A stretch of 64,000 bases of DNA from G963923955 sp963923955 (GTDB lineage: Bacteria > Pseudomonadota > Gammaproteobacteria > Eutrophobiales > Eutrophobiaceae): the NCBI GenBank assembly GCA_963923955.1, contig OZ000552.1, positions 992,001-1,056,000 of the forward strand, read 5' to 3'. The notes under the pieces were generated by a model. That model worked only from the letters and a program-made list of their open reading frames with translations. It was not told the DNA's origin and did not search any database. Within the stretch, counting starts at the first letter, position 1, and each line of letters begins with the position of its first letter. The translations under genes and the position numbers were made by a program. Of the stretch, positions 8,019 to 15,656 are shown piece by piece.

Positions 8019-8432
8019 TCATTTTGCATCGGCCAGCTTTGCCACCTCGCCGGCCAGGGTTGCGACTTCGCTGGCCAGCACTGCCACGGCGTTTTCCAGA
8101 TCGGACAGGCGCCAGAGAATGGCCGGCAGCAGGGTCAGGCACAGGGCAAAGAGGAAGCCAAGCAGCCATTTCATGGCGCGCTGGTCGGCCTTGATGTGTA
8201 TGATTTCCTCTTTGAGTGCCTGGATTTTCTGGTTGAGTTCATCCTTGAAGTTCTGGATTGTCTGCTCCAGCGCGTGCCTCGTATCTTGCAGATCGGCCTT
8301 GCTGGCCTGGCTTTCCAGGGCGGCGTCCAGGGATTCTTTCTGCGCCTCGGCCAGGGCACGGGCCTGCTCGGTATGCAGCCCGGCCTGTTCCAGATGCTGG
8401 GCGAATTTCAGGGTGTCAAAGGACGCGCTCAT
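8019..8432 (-). CDS. DUF1640-like coiled-coil membrane protein, copy 2
   Basis: A 137-residue protein, nearly identical to copies 1 and 4 over the first 60 residues. The coiled coil has one ELNQKIQALKEEI module, followed by a membrane helix (LLGFLFALCLTLLPAIL) and the ending LASEVATLAGEVAKLADAK. The spacer before the ATG reads ..CTACACTCCACCCC with no Shine-Dalgarno element. The function is unknown; coiled-coil plus single helix suggests oligomerisation in the inner membrane. Confidence 0.85.
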   Translation of the reverse strand: MSASFDTLKFAQHLEQAGLHTEQARALAEAQKESLDAALESQASKADLQDTRHALEQTIQNFKDELNQKIQALKEEIIHIKADQRAMKWLLGFLFALCLTLLPAILWRLSDLENAVAVLASEVATLAGEVAKLADAK

Positions 8433-8489
8433 GGGGTGGAGTGTAGCAGAGAAGCGGTCGTTGAGGGACGGACATGGTGCTTGTGTCAA

Positions 8490-8849
8490 TCATTTTGCAT
8501 CGGCCAGCTTTGCCACCTCGCCGGCCAGGGTTGCGACTTCGCTGGCCAGCACTGCCACGGCGTTTTCCAGATCGGACAGGCGCCAGAGAATGGCCGGCAG
8601 CAGGGTCAGGCACAGGGCAAAGAGGAAGCCCAGCAGCCATTTCATGGCGCGCTGGTCGGCCTTGATGTGTACGATTTCCTCTTTGAGTGTGTGCTTCACA
8701 TCTTGCAGATCGGCCTTGCTGGCCTGGCTTTCCAGGGCGGCGTCCAAGGATTCCTTCTGCGCCTCGGCCAGGGCACGGGCCTGATCGGTATGCAGCCCGG
8801 CCTGTTCCAGATGCTGGGCGAATTTCAGGGTGTCAAAGGACGCACTCAT
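8490..8849 (-). CDS. DUF1640-like coiled-coil membrane protein, copy 3 (shortest)
   Basis: A 119-residue copy in which the coiled coil is trimmed: the segment between KADLQD and LKEEIVHIKADQRAMKW is only VKHT, lacking the QTIQNFKDELNQKIQA stretch of copies 2 and 4. Head, membrane helix and tail match copy 2. Its 57-base spacer to copy 2 closely resembles the spacer between copies 2 and 1. It shows that length variation is confined to the coiled coil. Confidence 0.83.
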   Translation of the reverse strand: MSASFDTLKFAQHLEQAGLHTDQARALAEAQKESLDAALESQASKADLQDVKHTLKEEIVHIKADQRAMKWLLGFLFALCLTLLPAILWRLSDLENAVAVLASEVATLAGEVAKLADAK

Positions 8850-8906
8850 GGGGTGGAGTGTAGCAGAGAAAAGGTCGTTGAGGGGTGGACATGGCGCTTG
8901 TGTCAA

Positions 8907-9320
8907 TCATTTTGCATCAGCCAAGTTTGCCACCTCGCCGGCCAGGGTTGCGACTTCGCTGGCCAGCACTGCCACGGCGTTTTCCAGATCGGACAGGCGC
9001 CAGAGAATGGCCGGCAGCAGGGTCAGGCACAGGGCAAAGAGGAAGCCCAGCAGCCATTTCATGGCGCGCTGGTCGGCCTTGATGTGTACGATTTCCTCTT
9101 TGAGTGCCTGGATTTTCTGGTTGAGTTCATCCTTGAAGTCCTGGATTTTCTGCTCCAGCGTGTGCCTCGTATCTTGCAGGTCGGCCTTGCTGGCCTGGCT
9201 TTCCAGGGCGGCGTCCAAGGATTCCTTTTGTGCCTCGGCCAAGGCACGGGCCTGCTCGGTATGCAGCCCGGCCTGTTCCAGGTGCTGGGCGAATTTCAGA
9301 GTGTCAAAGGACGCGCTCAT
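8907..9320 (-). CDS. DUF1640-like coiled-coil membrane protein, copy 4 (promoter-proximal)
   Basis: A 137-residue protein, first in transcription order, with the same head, single coiled-coil module (QDFKDELNQKIQALKEEI), membrane helix and tail (GEVANLADAK). The open frame continues upstream to 9602, but that extension runs antisense through the amine oxidase end and is spurious. The ATG at 9320 is conserved in all four copies. TATACT lies 8 bases before this ATG and no Shine-Dalgarno element is present, so the transcript may be leaderless or nearly so. Confidence 0.83.
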   Translation of the reverse strand: MSASFDTLKFAQHLEQAGLHTEQARALAEAQKESLDAALESQASKADLQDTRHTLEQKIQDFKDELNQKIQALKEEIVHIKADQRAMKWLLGFLFALCLTLLPAILWRLSDLENAVAVLASEVATLAGEVANLADAK

Positions 9321-9328
9321 GGGGTGGA

Positions 9329-9334
9329 GTATAG
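9329..9334 (-). promoter_or_regulatory. candidate -10 element very close to the array's first ATG
   Basis: On the minus strand ATATGCTATACTCCACCCC leads straight into ATG. TATACT is the only good -10 in the gap, and it would place the transcript start within a few bases of the start codon. No convincing -35 is visible. Confidence 0.35.
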
Positions 9335-9417
9335 CATATAAACCAGAAGTAAGGCGGCAGGCAGCGAGGCGGGTGGCAGGCCAGCGCAACAAAGCGGCAA
9401 GCCAAGCCGATCTACGA

Positions 9418-10842
9418 TCACCCCAGCGCCTTGATGATCTCTCCAGCGCCGCGGTTGCCGGAGAGGATCGCCGCTTCCATGCCGGCGGCGGCCAACTCGG
9501 TGTGCGCACCGATAAAGTGCAGGCGGCCTTCCGGTTGCGCGACGCTGCGGCCGTATGCCGTGATGCCGCCGGCCGGGTAGTGCGAAAATGCGCCGCGCGC
9601 AAAGCGATTTTTTCCCCAGTTGATCACCCTCTCCACGCGCAACTGCGACTTAGCCGCCGGCCTGGCCTGTTCCAGCCGGCGCAAGACATGCTCGCCCAGC
9701 GTTGCATCGCGTAAGTGCGCAAGTTCTCTGGCCGTATGCCCCATGAGCCAGGCGCGCAGGCGTATCACCGCGCCGGCCTCGTCCGTTTGGGTGAAAACGC
9801 GGCCTATGTCGGTGTCCGTCCACATGTTTGGGCTGAGGCCATCGGCGGCCCAGAACGGCGCCTTAGGCGTGAAGAGCACCTGCGAGACATCGGTGTAGCC
9901 CATGCCGTTTATCGCCTGGCGCTTGGCGGGGCTGAGGGGCGCATCCAGCCGCACCCGGCGCAGGACGCCGTAGGGCATGGCGATGAGGCAGCGCTCGCAA
10001 CGATAGCGCTCGCCGTCCGCGCAGGCCAGGACAACGCCGGTCTCGTCATCGCTGATGCGTGTAACTGCCTTGTTGAAGATGACGGGGCGGGTGAGTGTAG
10101 CAAGCATCGCCTGCGGCAGGGCCTGGGTGCCGCCGACGATCTGCCGCGGTCGGCCGGCGGCCTTCAACACCGCCATTTTGCGCAAGACATCCAGGGCGGA
10201 GGCGGTGTTGATCGACTCGCCATTGAAGTTGGCGTTGATGAGATGCAGGGCCTCGGCATCGGCGCCGAGGGCGGCGAGGTGCCGGGCCAGCGGGATGTCC
10301 AGCGCGGCATAGTCCGGCTTCCAGCAGTCCAGCGGGGAGGCAAGTGTCGGACCTGTCGCCAGCAGCCGCAGTAGCAGTCGGCGGGGTTGCGTTGTCTTTA
10401 ATTCGCCGCGCAAGCGATTGGCCGGGCTGCTTGCCCAGTCATCGGCGCTGAGCAGCGTGTCGTTGATGAACAGGGTCAGGCCGGGCGTTGGCGGTGTGCT
10501 GTCTGCCGTGGCGATGCCCAGTTCTGCGCAAACGGCGTTTAGGGCCCGGTAATTGCTGCCGGTCTGGGCGGCGCCGACCTCCGGGCGGCCCGGCAACTCA
10601 TACAGCGTGTGCACCCGGCCGCCGATGCGCCCGCTGCCCTCCAGCAGCAGGTAGTCAATGCCGTGCTGTTGCAGTCGCCGCGCGGCCTGTAGCCCGGCCA
10701 GCCCGGCGCCGATGATGATCACATCGTATCGTGTGCGCCCATGTTCAGGCCGAGGTGTGCGCTGGGCGCTGCCGGGCGCGGCGGCGATGGCCAGGATGGC
10801 GGCGGCGCTGCGTTGGATAAAGTCTCTGCGGTTAATGTGCAT
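9418..10842 (-). CDS. Tat-exported flavin amine oxidase family protein
   Basis: A 474-residue flavoprotein. The N-terminus has a twin-arginine signal (INRRDFIQRSAAAILAIAAA, cleavage near GSA). The FAD-binding dinucleotide fold follows (YDVIIIGAGLAGLQAARRL, acidic residue in LLLEG, then RIGGRVHTLY). The C-terminal FAD segment is RLHFIGAHTELAAAGMEAAI. This is the monoamine oxidase / L-amino-acid oxidase superfamily, oxidising an amine or amino acid with O2 and releasing H2O2, here in the periplasm. The ATG at 10842 gives a normal Tat peptide; an ATG at 10866 would add eight residues. It is probably monocistronic and divergent from the Uma2 gene. The exact substrate is not deducible. Confidence 0.88.
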   Translation of the reverse strand: MHINRRDFIQRSAAAILAIAAAPGSAQRTPRPEHGRTRYDVIIIGAGLAGLQAARRLQQHGIDYLLLEGSGRIGGRVHTLYELPGRPEVGAAQTGSNYRALNAVCAELGIATADSTPPTPGLTLFINDTLLSADDWASSPANRLRGELKTTQPRRLLLRLLATGPTLASPLDCWKPDYAALDIPLARHLAALGADAEALHLINANFNGESINTASALDVLRKMAVLKAAGRPRQIVGGTQALPQAMLATLTRPVIFNKAVTRISDDETGVVLACADGERYRCERCLIAMPYGVLRRVRLDAPLSPAKRQAINGMGYTDVSQVLFTPKAPFWAADGLSPNMWTDTDIGRVFTQTDEAGAVIRLRAWLMGHTARELAHLRDATLGEHVLRRLEQARPAAKSQLRVERVINWGKNRFARGAFSHYPAGGITAYGRSVAQPEGRLHFIGAHTELAAAGMEAAILSGNRGAGEIIKALG

Positions 10843-10868
10843 GGTGGTGAAGTAACTGGCTGGCATAT

Positions 10869-10898
10869 TTGGGCATGATCGGCACTATGGACTATAAT
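10869..10898 (+). promoter_or_regulatory. candidate promoter of the Uma2 gene
   Basis: A perfect TATAAT (10893-10898) lies in the divergent gap, with a weak TTGGGC at 10869-10874 (18-base spacer). On the opposite strand the same patch offers TATAGT for the amine oxidase, so the two promoters overlap. Confidence 0.4.
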
Positions 10899-10959
10899 CG
10901 GCTATGCGATACAAGTATATTGAGACATCAGCGCCTTTGCCGATAAGGATACTTAACCG

Positions 10960-11532
10960 ATGCCCGAGACCGCTCATAAGACCCATCCGGCCACCTATCA
11001 GGATGTGCTCAATGCCCCGCCGCACAAGGTGGCTGAGGTTATCTTCGGTACTTTGCATACGCATCCACGCCCGGCCTCTCGCCATGCCTGGGCAAGTTCC
11101 ATCCTGGGGGATGAACTGGTTAGTCCCTTTGGTCGTGGCCGCGGCGGCCCGGGCGGCTGGTGGATTGTCTTTGAACCGGAACTGCATCTCGGCCAGAATA
11201 TTCTCGTCCCCGACTTGGCCGGTTGGCGGCGGGAGACGATGCCGACTTATCCGGATGCGGCGTATTTTACGATCGCCCCCGACTGGGTGTGCGAGGTGCT
11301 CTCGCCTTCCACCCGCCAGATAGACTTAACCGACAAGCGTGCTATTTACGCCCGTGAGGGGGTGTCTTGGCTGTGGTTTGTCGATCCGGATGCGCGTACC
11401 CTGGAAGCCTTCCAGCTTAAAGATGGGTTATGGTCTTTGATTTCCTCATTAGCGGGGGATGTTCCCGTCTCCGTTCCCCCCTTTGATGCGATTAGTTTCC
11501 CCTTGAGCGCCCTGTGGCCGGATACGGCATAA
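10960..11532 (+). CDS. Uma2-family (DUF820) PD-(D/E)xK nuclease-like protein
   Basis: A 190-residue protein of the Uma2/DUF820 family, restriction-endonuclease fold. Visible core: E-P-E-L-H-L-G-Q followed by LVPDLAGW (Asp85), then WVCEVLSPST (Glu112) and DLTDKRAIYAREGVSWLWFVDP, which supplies the remaining motif residues and the usual C-terminal strand. The family is abundant as multi-copy orphan genes in cyanobacteria and sulfur-oxidising gammaproteobacteria; biological roles are uncertain. An internally deleted copy lies 500 bases downstream (12045-12324), so the gene was duplicated. An AAGGA ribosome site lies about ten bases before the ATG. Confidence 0.9.
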   Translation: MPETAHKTHPATYQDVLNAPPHKVAEVIFGTLHTHPRPASRHAWASSILGDELVSPFGRGRGGPGGWWIVFEPELHLGQNILVPDLAGWRRETMPTYPDAAYFTIAPDWVCEVLSPSTRQIDLTDKRAIYAREGVSWLWFVDPDARTLEAFQLKDGLWSLISSLAGDVPVSVPPFDAISFPLSALWPDTA

Positions 11533-11687
11533 AGCGCAAAGACGGGTTGTATTACAGCACTTCTCACAGGCTTAAGCAGCAAGAGCATTCATTTCCCAAG
11601 TAGCCTAAAACGAAGAGCGACAGTTGCGATTTATCTTGCGCTGGGCTATAACCCTTTGAAAACTTCAATTCTTGCAAGGAGATGAAC

Positions 11688-11963
11688 ATGAAAATCCTGC
11701 GGCATATACTCTTACTTACCTTACTATCCGCCACGCCCGGCCTGCTGCTCGCCACCGAGCCGATCAACATCAACACGGCGGATAAACAGACCTTGATGGA
11801 GCTGAACGGCATTGGTGAGAAACTCGCCCAGGCCATCATTGACTACCGACAAGAGCACGGTGCCTTTGGCTCTCTGGATGAGTTGACCAAGGTAAAAGGC
11901 ATCGGGCCGGTGATCTTGGATAAGAACCGTGAGCGGCTCAGCACGGCCGGCCCGCCGCAGTGA
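11688..11963 (+). CDS. ComEA-like exported helix-hairpin-helix protein
   Basis: A 91-residue protein with a Sec signal peptide (MKILRHILLLTLLSATPGLLLA) and a ComEA-type double HhH unit: ININTADKQTLMELNGIGEKLAQAIIDYR followed by FGSLDELTKVKGIGPVILDK. Such proteins bind double-stranded DNA non-specifically and in competent bacteria pull incoming DNA into the periplasm. AAGGAG directly abuts the ATG at 11682, leaving no spacer, whereas it stands six bases from the ATG at 11688, so I chose 11688. No other competence gene is adjacent. Confidence 0.9.
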   Translation: MKILRHILLLTLLSATPGLLLATEPININTADKQTLMELNGIGEKLAQAIIDYRQEHGAFGSLDELTKVKGIGPVILDKNRERLSTAGPPQ

Positions 11964-12044
11964 AGCCTTAGACAAGGCCATTGCAAGGCACGGCGATATT
12001 AAAGACAGCTAGCACCAAGCGGAAATAGCCAAGGCGGAGACTGC

Positions 12045-12324
12045 CCAAGACCCATCCGGCCACCTGTCAGGATGTCCTGAATGCCCTACCGCATAAGGTG
12101 GCGGAAGTCATCCATGGCGTTTTGCGGATGCAACCCAGACCCGCTATCCCACATGCCCGGGCGAGTTCTATCTTAGGTGGCGAGATTGTCAATCCCTTTG
12201 GTCGTGGGCGCGGCGGGCCCGGTGGTTAGTGATCGCCTCACTCGCTGGTGATGTCCAGGTCTCGGTTCCCCCCTTTGATGCCATCAGTTTCCCCTTAAGC
12301 GCCCTGTGGCCGGATACGGGATAA
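12045..12324 (+). pseudogene. internally deleted second copy of the Uma2 gene
   Basis: The sequence from about 12050 (ACCCATCCGGCCACCTGTCA) parallels 10980 onward of the intact gene for some 180 bases, up to CGGCGGGCCCGGTGG. It then jumps to the equivalent of codon 157 onward (CTCGCTGGTGATGTCCAGGT...) and continues to the end (CCCTGTGGCCGGATACGGG, TAA). About 90 codons, including all catalytic residues, are missing and the junction creates an in-frame TAG. No start codon is apparent. This is a dead duplicate. Confidence 0.85.
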
Positions 12325-12427
12325 GGCCCGGCATGTTGCAGCGCTGGACACCAAGAATTTGTCCTATAGGATTTTCTCGCCAACGATAACAAGTAAGCCC
12401 CTACTTGGCCGACCATAGCCGTGCCCC

Positions 12428-13222
12428 TTATCTTTGCAAAAACGTATTCACCGCCGCCGCCACCTCGCTGATGCCGGTCTCAAAGACCGAGCGGCGTATG
12501 CTCGGCAATTCCCGCAGCGCGCTGCCCGGGATGATGCGGCTGGCCTGTACGCTGGTCTCATACAACATGGAGTTGGTCGCTATCACCAGGGTGGGATGGT
12601 CAAGCTGCGCCATGCGTTCATGGCAGGGATAGCGAAAGGCGGCCACATAGCCGCTGTGGTCGGCGCTGCCGCTGGAGAGCTGCGCCATGAATAGCTGAAA
12701 GGCGCGCGCGAGCGGCATATCGCCCAAGCGATCACTGATATTTGCCTGCCAGGCAGGTGCCAGGCAGTCCAGTTCGGCGCTCAGCGCAAGCCCCTCGCCG
12801 ATCTTCTCCAGCATTCGCCCTTGCTGCGCGGTATCAAAACACGGCACGTCAATCAACACCAGGCGGCGGCTCTGCTCCGGGTATCGCAAAGAGAACTCCG
12901 CCGCCACCAAGGCACCGCTGTGAAAGCCGAGCAGGTCAACCGCCCCATCCGGAGCCAGGGACGCAACCACCGTACGCACGGCCTCGGCATATGCGGCGAT
13001 GGACGGCGCCGGGCCGCACGAATCAGAGCCGCCATAGCCGGGGTAGTCCGGCGCGATCACAGTTCGGTGTTCATTCACCGCCGGGATGAAGCTGTCAAAA
13101 TACACACCGCTGTACGGCACGGGATGCAGGCAGATGAGGGCGGGCTGCGTGGCTGAAGCGCGGCTAGGGTGGAGGGCGGCATGCAACTGGCCGTAGGCCG
13201 TATCGATATAGATTTTTTTCAT
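12428..13222 (-). CDS. alpha/beta hydrolase fold protein with His at the nucleophile position
   Basis: A 264-residue alpha/beta hydrolase. The oxyanion region LICLHPVPYSG and the strand-loop VIAPDYPGYGGSD are typical. The nucleophile elbow reads L-L-G-F-H-S-G (99-103), placing His101 where Ser, Asp or Cys normally stands. A C-terminal strand (PTLVIATNS) follows. A GTG at 13240 overlaps the stop of the MFS gene; I prefer ATG 13222, though neither has a good ribosome site. It sits at the end of a long minus-strand operon (MFS, CpeT-like, nitrilase-like, VOC, MDR). Hydrolysis by a serine mechanism is doubtful; a decarboxylase, lyase or cofactor-independent role is possible. Confidence 0.82.
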   Translation of the reverse strand: MKKIYIDTAYGQLHAALHPSRASATQPALICLHPVPYSGVYFDSFIPAVNEHRTVIAPDYPGYGGSDSCGPAPSIAAYAEAVRTVVASLAPDGAVDLLGFHSGALVAAEFSLRYPEQSRRLVLIDVPCFDTAQQGRMLEKIGEGLALSAELDCLAPAWQANISDRLGDMPLARAFQLFMAQLSSGSADHSGYVAAFRYPCHERMAQLDHPTLVIATNSMLYETSVQASRIIPGSALRELPSIRRSVFETGISEVAAAVNTFLQR

Positions 13223-13239
13223 CAAGCCCGATGCCTTCA

Positions 13240-14559
13240 CTATTCCCCGCCCTGCTGGATCTCCTCATAACGCCTGGCGTAGGTCTTTTTGATCTGCGGG
13301 ATCAAGAGCAGCACCGGTACGCCGTAGATCAGCGGCAGCAGGGCCATGGAATAGTTCAGGTGCTGCTCGCCGAAGACGTGATCGTTGAGCAGGCCGATGG
13401 TGGTCGGGCCGAGCAACAGGCCGGCCAAGCTGATGATCATGTAATACAGGGCGACGATCTGGGCGCGGATGGCTGCTGGCGTGATGTTCAGCAGGGCGGT
13501 CACGCCGGTGGCCGTGGTCATGGCGATGCCGATGGCATTGATGGCGAACACGCCAAAGGCCAACTCGCCGGATGGCATCAGGGGGGCGATCACGCCGCTG
13601 GCGACCATGACGAAGGCACCGCCGATGGCGATGTTCAGCGGCGCGGCGGTGATGCCCTGGTTGAACAGGCGATCGGCATACCAGCCAGATGCGTTGACAG
13701 TGGCCGGGCCGACCAGCAGCAGGATGATGCCGTTGATCAGAGCGAATTGGGACGCCTCCCAGCCCCAGGTGCGCATGAACAGCGCCGCCCCCCAGCCCTG
13801 GCTGTAGGCGATGATGGTCATCAGGCAGAACACGGAGAAAAAGCAGGCAAAGCTGCGCCAGCGGGCGCCGACGAAGCGGGCGGTGTCGATGAGATTCGCA
13901 TTGCCCACGGCCACAGATTGGCCGACTTCCTGGCGCGTTGGTTCGCGCAGGATGAAAAACAACAGGGCGAGGATGAAGCCGGGCAGGCCAACGACGATGA
14001 AGGTGAATTGCCACGGGGCGACCACCCCGACCAGCGGCAGCTCAATCGCCGGTATGGATTTGGCCCAGCTCAAGACCGTGTAGCTGAACAGCGAGGCCAG
14101 GCCGCCGCCGATGGACAAGGCCATGGTGTAAAAAGCAATCGGCTTGGCGCGGCGCTCCTTCGGGAAGCTGTCCGAGATCATGGAGATGGCACAAGGGCTT
14201 AAAGTCGCCTCGCCGATGCCGACCGTCATGCGGGCCAGGAACAGCTGCGTGAAGTTCTTGGCCAGCCCGGAGGCGATGGTGGCCGCCGACCATACGGTAA
14301 CCCCACAGGCGACGATCCAGGTGCGCCGTTTGCGATCCGCCAGCCAGCCCAGCGGCAGGCCCATGGTGACGTAGAAAATGGCAAAGGCCGGCCCCAGCAG
14401 CAGGCCGAGCTGGGTATCGGAGAGCTGGATATCGGCCTTGATCGGCTCGATCAACAGGCCCAGCACATAACGATCAACGAAGGAGCAGATGTAGGTTACC
14501 GTCAGCAGACCGACCATGTACCAGGCATAGCCGGGCTTGGGATAGGTGTTGGCGCTCAT
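13240..14559 (-). CDS. MFS transporter, spinster-like
   Basis: A 439-residue carrier with about 12 membrane helices. The MFS signature GWLADRKRRTW sits between helices 2 and 3, and helix 4 carries ARMTVGIGEATLSPCAISMISD, a segment typical of the spinster/organic-anion branch of the major facilitator superfamily common in proteobacterial degradation clusters. It probably moves an organic acid or aromatic-type substrate across the inner membrane by proton symport. AAGGAG lies seven bases before the ATG. It is directly upstream of the alpha/beta hydrolase and downstream of the CpeT-like gene, all same strand. Confidence 0.93.
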   Translation of the reverse strand: MSANTYPKPGYAWYMVGLLTVTYICSFVDRYVLGLLIEPIKADIQLSDTQLGLLLGPAFAIFYVTMGLPLGWLADRKRRTWIVACGVTVWSAATIASGLAKNFTQLFLARMTVGIGEATLSPCAISMISDSFPKERRAKPIAFYTMALSIGGGLASLFSYTVLSWAKSIPAIELPLVGVVAPWQFTFIVVGLPGFILALLFFILREPTRQEVGQSVAVGNANLIDTARFVGARWRSFACFFSVFCLMTIIAYSQGWGAALFMRTWGWEASQFALINGIILLLVGPATVNASGWYADRLFNQGITAAPLNIAIGGAFVMVASGVIAPLMPSGELAFGVFAINAIGIAMTTATGVTALLNITPAAIRAQIVALYYMIISLAGLLLGPTTIGLLNDHVFGEQHLNYSMALLPLIYGVPVLLLIPQIKKTYARRYEEIQQGGE

Positions 14560-14590
14560 CGTTTTCTCCTTATCAGGCTTGGCGCGCGCA

Positions 14591-15652
14591 TCATTCCTCC
14601 AGGCGCGTCAAGCCGGCCTGGAACCAGCCCAGGTTGATGCCGATGCGCGGACTGGCCGGCTCCGCCCAGGCATAGGCCAGCACCTGCCCGGTCGCATCCT
14701 CGATCAGGCCCAGCTTCAAAATCGGTACGCCGGTGTTCTGATAGGTCAGGCTCTCCAGCGCCAGGCTGTAGCCGCTATTCTTGCCGTCTTTATCCACAAA
14801 CGGCAGGCGCTGCCCCTCGTTGTGCAGGCGCGCGATCTGCATAAACACCCAGTCGTCCGCCGCAGCACCCGCCGCCAGCTTGTCTGCTCTGAGCGCCATC
14901 CAGCCGCGATAGAACTTCACCTTGCGGTTTTTATGCGGCACTTCGTGGCCGAAGATGCGCTGCCCTGCGGCATCGTGCGCCTGGTCCTGTATCCACAGCC
15001 AGGAGTCGGTCAGACGCAGGGTGTCGTTGATGAAGATGCGTTTGCCGGAGCGCTTGGAGAGGAAGGTGCAGGCGTCTTTTTTCATGTAGCCGTCAAAATA
15101 CTCGCCGTTCCAGCGCCAGAACACCTCGCAGCCGGGGATCGTCTTTAGTGTGTCCGCATCCAGCCCGTCCAGCAGCGCCGGGTTGCTATCGACCTGGCGA
15201 TACGGCGCATCATCGGCGAAGGAATAGATGGTCAGCTGGATGGCCTGCTCCTGCTTATTGATGGAGAAGCTATACAGGCGCTGGCGATAGACCTTGTCCG
15301 CATCGCCGTCCATGTATTGCTTGACAAAGAACACATACTCGCCCAGAGCCGGGTAGTCAACGGCCTTGAAGATGTGGTGGATGTGTTCTAAGGGGTCGTC
15401 AGCTTGGTCTATTTTCTGTTGCCAGACCTGCTCATAGTTATCGTACTCGCCGGCAAACCAGCTGACGAAGCGTTGCAGATCGGCCCCCAGTGAGCTTGGT
15501 GTCGAGGGTATCAATTTCTCGATCCAGCTGCGGGAGTCTTGCGAATCAGCCGTTGGACTGCCCTCCGGCGGGGTATCCGCCAGCGCAGCGGCCTGCATGG
15601 CCAGACAAAGGGCCAGAAAAGTGGCGATACTAAGGGTTTTGATGACTTTCAT
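14591..15652 (-). CDS. exported CpcT/CpeT-like protein
   Basis: A 353-residue protein with a Sec signal peptide (MKVIKTLSIATFLALCLAMQAAALA). From about residue 60 it carries a CpcT/CpeT-like fold: LQRFVSWFAGEYDNYEQVW, ALGEYVFFVKQYMDG, VYRQRLYSF, CEVFWRWNGEYFDGYM and FINDTLRLTDSWLWIQDQA. CpcT/CpeT proteins are calycin-like bilin lyases or chaperones in cyanobacteria; non-photosynthetic relatives are exported and uncharacterised. GGAGG seven bases upstream fixes the ATG at 15652 and overlaps the end of the nitrilase-like gene, indicating co-transcription. A hydrophobic-ligand-binding periplasmic role is a reasonable inference. Confidence 0.8.
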   Translation of the reverse strand: MKVIKTLSIATFLALCLAMQAAALADTPPEGSPTADSQDSRSWIEKLIPSTPSSLGADLQRFVSWFAGEYDNYEQVWQQKIDQADDPLEHIHHIFKAVDYPALGEYVFFVKQYMDGDADKVYRQRLYSFSINKQEQAIQLTIYSFADDAPYRQVDSNPALLDGLDADTLKTIPGCEVFWRWNGEYFDGYMKKDACTFLSKRSGKRIFINDTLRLTDSWLWIQDQAHDAAGQRIFGHEVPHKNRKVKFYRGWMALRADKLAAGAAADDWVFMQIARLHNEGQRLPFVDKDGKNSGYSLALESLTYQNTGVPILKLGLIEDATGQVLAYAWAEPASPRIGINLGWFQAGLTRLEE

Positions 15653-15656
15653 GGTC

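Larger units (their letters stand above)
7473..9340. repeat. tandem array of four DUF1640-like gene copies
   Basis: Four head-to-tail minus-strand copies with near-identical DNA, including the intergenic spacers, give repeat periods of about 471, 417 and 471 bases. Copies differ mainly in the number of short coiled-coil modules. The structure points to recent tandem duplication with unequal recombination. Confidence 0.9.

Noticed and set aside
7473..9340. CRISPR-like interpretation of the repeated units
   Set aside because: Units are about 420-470 bases, coding and nearly identical throughout; there are no short repeats with unique spacers and no cas genes.
7638..9341. Long plus-strand open frame (567 codons) with repeats across the DUF1640 array
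   Set aside because: It is antisense to the four coiled-coil genes; its repeats simply mirror the tandem copies, and its composition (Gln, Gly, Cys, Phe rich) is not protein-like.
9321..9602. N-terminal extension of DUF1640 copy 4
   Set aside because: The extension is Arg/Ala/Ser-rich, antisense to the amine oxidase end, and absent from the other three copies.
13231..14202. Plus-strand open frame of 323 codons
   Set aside because: It is antisense to the MFS transporter gene and shows the typical Asp/Gln/Gly/His shadow composition of GC-rich coding DNA.
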